Source: Sipunculus nudus
Taxonomy: Eukaryota > Annelida > Sipuncula > Golfingiida > Sipunculidae
Direction: 5' to 3'
Length of the DNA stretch: 64,000 nt
NCBI GenBank assembly: GCA_026874595.1
Contig: CM049307.1
Coordinates: forward strand, 53,071,870-53,135,869
A program made the translations under genes and the position numbers. Each line of letters starts with the position of its first letter. Positions within the stretch are counted from its first letter, which is position 1. Below the pieces are notes generated by a model. That model made no database searches and was not told the origin of the DNA. It saw only the letters and a program-made list of their open reading frames with translations. Of this stretch, positions 58,762-64,000 are shown in pieces.

Positions 58762-59668
58762 ATGATTGTAGCTGTCTTGTATACAACAAAGAGATATATA
58801 CATATGCCCAATTTCAGACTGATATGTCAAACCCCTCCTGTGAAATAAGCAAGGACATACACTGTGCCAAAATTATTGCAGGTGGCACCACCAGTTTTGT
58901 ACACTATAAAGCTACCCGATATGTATAAACATGCCCAATTTTATGCTGATGTATCGAATTCTTCTGCAGAAATAAGCAGGCGCATACACTGCAAAAGTCA
59001 ATGTAGGTGGCACCACCTGTCTTGTAAATGAGAATACCATCAAAGTCGCAGAGACAGGTCAAAATATCAGGCCAATACATCAAACTTCCCCAGAGTTTGG
59101 TGCACTGGGCTGACGAGGCTTAGGTGAGTAAGGCAGTTGCCCCCGAGTGACCTGTGACAAATTGCTGCCTCAAGCTACTGCACAGAGTGAACTCTTGACC
59201 TGCACCTGGCTAGACTGAGTGAACTATTGACCTGTACCTGGCTGCACTGAGAGAATTCGACCTGACACAGTTTGCAGTCTGCCAAAGCTAAAAAATAGAT
59301 CCAGGCTGAAATTTGGTGCCAAATCTGATGCAGTGAGCAGTCTGCCAAAGCCATAAATAGAATGCAGCTACTGCACTGAGTGAACTCTTGACTTATACCT
59401 GGCGGCACTTCTTCCAATCCTGGCACTGTGCAAAAACTATTTATAGAGCTGACATCATCTTGGCTAATGGTCAACATCAAGGCATTGGCAGTCTGCCAAT
59501 GGTAAACCAAGTGCTGCCATCTGTACATAAAAGTGGTCCCTACTTGAACTTGAAATAACGTTGAAATTAATTTTCGTAATTCAAAATGCTTTTCAGCTGA
59601 CTTTTATAAAAAAGAAATTAGGAATACATGTAAAATTATTACAGATGCATACTGGATGCAAAATTAAA

Positions 59669-61435
59669 CTAGAATACGGGTAGTCGACAAGCGACTACGT
59701 GTATCCGCCTAAATCAGAGTGGAACGGGTGAAGTGAGGCATGGATTAAGTGGCAAGGGGAAATAGAGTGAAGTGTTGCATATTAGCATGTATGTCTGCAG
59801 CCAAATTGTGTATGAAGGTTGCCACCCCCCCCCCCCCCCACCACAAAATCCAGAGGGCCGTCCCAGTTGTATACATATGCAAAATTTAAGGCAGATAATT
59901 AAAACCACTACATGTACATGAGTGATTTTAGCCCGTGGCAGACAATCAGATGAACGCTGAGCAAAAATGGTTGCAGGTGACGGCACCAGTTTTGCATATG
60001 ATAAAGAGCTATGTGAGAACTATACACATGCAAAACTTTGGCCCAATCGGTCAAACGGTTCCCAAGATATGAGCTTGGAAGTCTGCTGCATAAACTAGAA
60101 TGCAGGTGGCTCCACCTGTCATAAAATCAAGAGAGCTGTCGGGGATGTATAAACCTGCAAAATTTTAGCCAGATATGTCAAACCACTGCCGAGATATGAG
60201 TGATTTTATCCCATGGCAGACAAACAGACAGGAGCTGTGCAAAAATGGCTGCAGGTGGCACCACCAGTTTTGCGTATGTTATAAAGCTCTCCAAGGGCTA
60301 CGTTTGCGCAAAAAAATTTCCCTGATCGGTCTAACGGTTCCCGAGATATGAGCTTGGATGTCTGCAGCGTAAACGTGAATGTAGGTGGCGCCACCTGTCA
60401 TAAAATCAGAAAAGCTATCCAGGATGTATACGCATGCCAAATTTCAGGTGAATTAGTCAAGTCACTGCAGAGATATGAGTGATTTTAACCCAAGGCAGAC
60501 AAACAGATGGACACTGTGCAAACATGGTTGCAGGTGGCGCCACCATTTTTTGTGTATGTTATAAAGCTCTCCAAGGGCTACATTTGTGCAAAAAAATTTT
60601 CCTGATCCGTCAAACGGTTCCCGAGATATGAGCTTGGATGTCTGCAGCGTAAACGTGAATGTAGGTGGCGCCACCTGTCACAAAATCAGAAAAGCTATCC
60701 AGGATATATACGCATGCCAAATTTCAGGTGAATTAGTCAAGTCACTGCAGAGATATGAGTGATTTTAACCCAAGGCAGACGAACAGATGGACAATGTGCA
60801 AACATGGTTGCAGGTGGCGCCACCATTTTTTGTGTATGTTATAAAGCTCTCCAAGGGCTACATTTGTGAAAAAAATTTTCCTGATCGGTCAAACGGTTCC
60901 CTAGATATGAGCTTGGATGTCTGCAGCGTAAACGTGAATGTAGGTGGCGCCACCTGTCACAAAATCAGAAAAGCCATCCAGGATGTATACGCATGCCAAA
61001 TTTCAGATGAATTTGTCATGTCACTGCAGAGATATGAGTGATTTTAACCTAAGGCAGATGAACAGATGGACACTGTGCAAACATGGTTGCAGGTGGCGCC
61101 ATCCTTTTTTGTGTATGTTATAAAGCTCTCCAAGGGCTACATTTGTGCAAAAAAATTTTCCTGATCCGTCAAACGGTTCCCGAGATATGTGGGTTTATGT
61201 GTGGAAACAGACGCACAAACGAACGCAGAGCGCAGAGGAAAGGTCAGAGGTCAAAACAAAATCGGGGCGCAGCAGTTCACATGTGACCCGAACATTATCC
61301 CGGGTTTCGTAAAATTCCGCCCAGCGGTTACGGAGGAGTTCTCCGGAAACCTACGCGGCGGCGGCAGCGGCGGCGGCGGCGGCGGCGTGCAGCTGAAAAC
61401 ATAGTATCCGCAAAACTCTGTTTTGGCGGATACAA
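59669..61435 (-). mobile_element. C4: family-C element nested in A4
   Basis: CTAG (59669), a perfect GTAGTCG-ACAAG-CGACTAC hairpin... (59680-59698) and GTGTATCCGCC mark the left end. GTATCCGC...GGCGGATAC (61404-61433) marks the right end. The A4 bases either side ('gcaaaattaaa' and 'attacagat') join as in A1 at about 12245-12262. Repeated ~275-bp units with GGTGGCGCCACC boxes fill it. Confidence 0.8.
61355..61387. repeat. (GGC)n microsatellite at the C4 end
   Basis: A run of GGC with one AGC interruption, in the conserved subterminal part of family C. The same place in C1 and C3 has shorter 'ggcggcagcg'/'agtggcagtgg' versions, so the repeat has expanded here. Confidence 0.85.
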
Positions 61436-62111
61436 TTACAGATGTACCATACTGATGGCAAATTCTTGAAATAAGTTGAGTAGGGATACCGATAGTTTAT
61501 AATCCATGTACAATTGTATTTATATAGCCACAGAGAGCTGAATATCCATGAATATCCCATTGCCTGGTGTGATGAATAACTTAAATTATAAATCTAATTT
61601 TTTAAACGCTTTAAAAAAAACTTTTTTTGTCAATATTAACCAAAGATAACCTGAACTCTAAATGTCTAGTGGCATGATGTAATAGATGCTGATAAACTGG
61701 TGCCAGGCTAGATGTAACAGCATCACACAGCTGACATATATGATAAAATGACTCAATTCAATCTCCAAAATTCAGCCAAAAATTATTCTTGTAAAATATT
61801 TAACAAACTGGCTTCAGTGGCATCAGTCAAAAATAGTTTTGCAAGTTTATAACCCATATATGAAGATACAGCAAACTGGCTAAGTTATGCTTCCTGTAAC
61901 TCAGCCAAAAAGCACTGAACCAAAACCATTTGAACCAACTTGAATTATCATCATCTGAGGATAATTAATGTGTGAGATTTAAGAAATTGGCCTAGTGGTT
62001 TTTGAGGAGAAGATCTGTGTAGCCACTGAACTAAAATGGGATGTTATGGCATATGACTAAATTCAGCTTCCCATAACTTAGCCAAAAGTCACTGAACAGA
62101 GACCATTTAAA

Positions 62112-63508
62112 CTAGATGACCTGAGGTCACGCGCTTGCCGGAAATGATGTAAAGTTAGTCAGATGAACGAGCAGTGTCAAAGTGAAAGAAAATAATCCAT
62201 AGTTTGTGAAGAAAGAACCAATATTAACAAAGTTCTAAAGAAAATAAGATTTTGATATATTTTGATCACCTTGACCTTGATCTTTAACTTATTTGAATAA
62301 TAAACATAGGGCTTCCAGATATCATCACGATATATGACAAGTGTAATTTACAAAACGATTCCTGCAAAACTGTGGCCAGTAGAATGCTACATGTGAGACG
62401 CAAGAACCAGGAAGCAGGCGAAATTGAGGACAACTGACAAACAGACAAACATACTGACCCAAGATTGAGAACAGATGACTTAATCATGTTATGAAGAAAC
62501 CTAAGAGGAAGATAATAAGCTATAATTTATGTAAATGAGGTTAATAGTTTTGGAGATATGGCCAAAAAATGATATGTTGTGCAAGTTTGAGTGCAGCGCC
62601 CCCTAGCGGCCAATTCTGGAAAATGAAAAATCGGTTTCGAGATATTAGTGTGAGACATAAGATGTAATAGTTTTAAAAAGATTCTTTCAAAACTGTGTCC
62701 TGTAGAATGCTATATGTGAGACGCAAGAACCGGCAAGCAAGCGGATTTGAGGACAACTAAGAAACAGACGGACACACAGACAAAGTGACAGAAGATTGAG
62801 ACCAGATGACTAAACGAATTCATGAAGAAGACTTAGTTGAAAAAAATAAACTATAGTTTTTGTAATTGAGGCTTATAATTTTGGTGATATTGCCGAAACA
62901 TGATAAGTTGGAGAGGTTTGCACCCAGCGCCCCCTAGCGGCCAAATTAAAAAAATGAAAAATTGGTTTCGAGATAATAGTGTAGGACTTAAGATATGCCA
63001 GTTTCAAAAAGATTCCTGCAAAACTGTGGCCTCCAGGGCAAGATTACTGAAATCTCGAAATATCTCGTTTGACGAGATATTATACGAGATATTGCGAGAC
63101 TCTTAATAGAATCTTGTAGTACTAGGTGAATGCTACTTGAAGCAAAAAACTAGACCTCTGTAGCTTTAAAACTGACAAATTTAGAAAAATATCAGCACTT
63201 TTCACCAAAAATGCGTTACCATGGTTACCACAAATTGAGTCAGCTACACACCAGAAAACAGGCCTTGGAATGACGATTAAAATGAGCTACTGTTGAAGTA
63301 GATATGACCAATATTAACACAGATATGAACAAAAAACCGTTTTGTGTACTTTTGATGACCTTGACCTTGACATTTGACCTATAATGCCCAAAAACAATAG
63401 GCCTCCAGGACTTTTGCTTGTCTACCAGCTGTATAAGTTTGAAAGCAATTGCTGGAAAATTGTGGCCTGTAGAGAGTACACAGACAGACAGACAGACAGA
63501 CAGACAAA
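62112..63508 (-). mobile_element. H1: family-H element
   Basis: CTAG (62112) and a TGACCT-G-AGGTCA hairpin (62118-62130), then 'cgcgcttgccgg', form a left end of the same type. The interior has repeated phrases with a 'gcgccccctagcgg' word (about 62591 and 62929) and GACAGACA microsatellite DNA at the right, where H2 begins. No inverted copy of the left motif is seen, so the right end may be lost. Confidence 0.55.
63356..63380 (-). promoter_or_regulatory. cluster of AGGTCA half-sites (nuclear-receptor-like) in H1
   Basis: TGACCTTGACCTTGACATTTGACC contains three AGGTCA-type half-sites on the minus strand; similar runs lie at 62271-62288 and 63664-63686. Direct repeats of AGGTCA are the known core of nuclear receptor sites. 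Here they are part of a repeat family, so function is not implied. Confidence 0.4.
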
Positions 63509-64000
63509 CTAGATGACCTGAGGTCACGCGCTTGCCGGAAATGATGTAAAGTTAGTCAGATGAACGAGCAGTGTCAAAGTGAAAGAAAATAATCCATAGT
63601 TTGTGAAGAAAGAACCAATATTAACAAAGTTCTAAAGAAAATAAGATTTTGATATATTTTGATCACCTTGACCTTGACCTTTGACTTATTTGAATAATAA
63701 TCATAGGACTTCCAGATATCATCACGATATATGACAAGTGTAATTTACAAAACGATTCCTGCAAAACTGTGGCCAGTAGAATGTTACATGTGAGACGCAA
63801 GAACCAGGAAGCAGGCGAAATTGAGGAAAACTGGCAAACAGACAAACATACTGACCCAATATTGAGAACAGATGACTTAATCATGTTATGAAGAAACCTA
63901 AGAGGAAGATAATAAGCAATAGATTATGTAAATGAGGTTAATAGTTTTGGAGATATGGCCAAAAAATGATATGTTGTGCAAGTTTGAGTGCACCGCCCCC
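63509..64000 (-). mobile_element. H2: second family-H element, runs off the window
   Basis: Its first ~490 bases match H1 almost base for base from CTAG (63509) on. It starts directly at the end of the GACA run of H1. Confidence 0.7.

Larger units (their letters stand above)
58762..62111 (-). mobile_element. A4: family-A element lacking its left end
   Basis: It follows C3 at the same internal A position where C1 sits in A1 ('tgattgtagctg'). It carries the GGTGGCACCACC boxes, the tgaactcttgacctg tandem and the distal A sequence, and is interrupted by C4 and then by H1 at 62112. The right end is not reached. Confidence 0.65.

Overview
This is nuclear DNA from an animal. It is AT-rich and intron-containing, and most of it is interspersed repeat. 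The protein families (a rhodopsin-type peptide-receptor-like GPCR, an RPUSD1-type pseudouridine synthase with spliced introns, a C2H2 zinc-finger array) and the style of repeats (rolling-circle-like elements with tandem-repeat cores, AGGTCA-rich and GACA-rich repeats) suggest a marine invertebrate. A mollusc is my best guess; this is inference, not proof.

Three loci look like host genes. An intronless-ORF class A GPCR lies at 3985-4983 (+). A four-exon RPUSD1-like RNA pseudouridine synthase lies on the minus strand at 16656-21440; its splice sites can be placed to the base and its third intron carries a hAT-like element with a perfect 8-bp target duplication. A C2H2 zinc-finger locus runs on the minus strand from 53.1 kb to 42.7 kb. 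It is broken by one in-frame stop, several frameshifts, a 5.2-kb element inserted inside a finger, and two expanded satellite-like arrays of 83-bp and 84-bp units.

The rest is mainly non-autonomous mobile DNA. At least six families (called A, B, C, E, F and H here, plus a possible G) share one plan. At one end is CTAG or CAAG, then a short hairpin, then a 10-14 bp motif. At the other end is the inverted copy of that motif, in several families as the outer arm of a ~30-nt hairpin, next to an A-run. This fits asymmetrical-terminal-inverted-repeat rolling-circle elements (Helitron2/Helentron type). They nest inside one another up to four levels (34.2-40.1 kb), and the empty sites can often be read from other copies in the same window. 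No Rep/helicase or transposase ORF is visible.

Layout: 0-3.9 kb no gene seen; 4.0-5.0 GPCR; 6.4-7.7 element B1; 8.3-15.8 MITE containing A1, which contains C1 and A2; 16.6-21.4 RPUSD1 (with a hAT-like element and B2 in intron 3); 22.2-23.9 C5; 24.3-26.8 TIR element with a 73-bp satellite; 28.1-29.6 F1; 31.3-33.5 E/A fragments; 34.2-40.1 nest F2/E2/B3/G; 40.2-41.5 ~155-bp tandem repeat; 42.7-53.1 zinc-finger locus split by A5/C2; 53.2-58.2 E elements in both orientations; 58.2-62.1 C3/A4/C4; 62.1-64.0 H elements running off the window.
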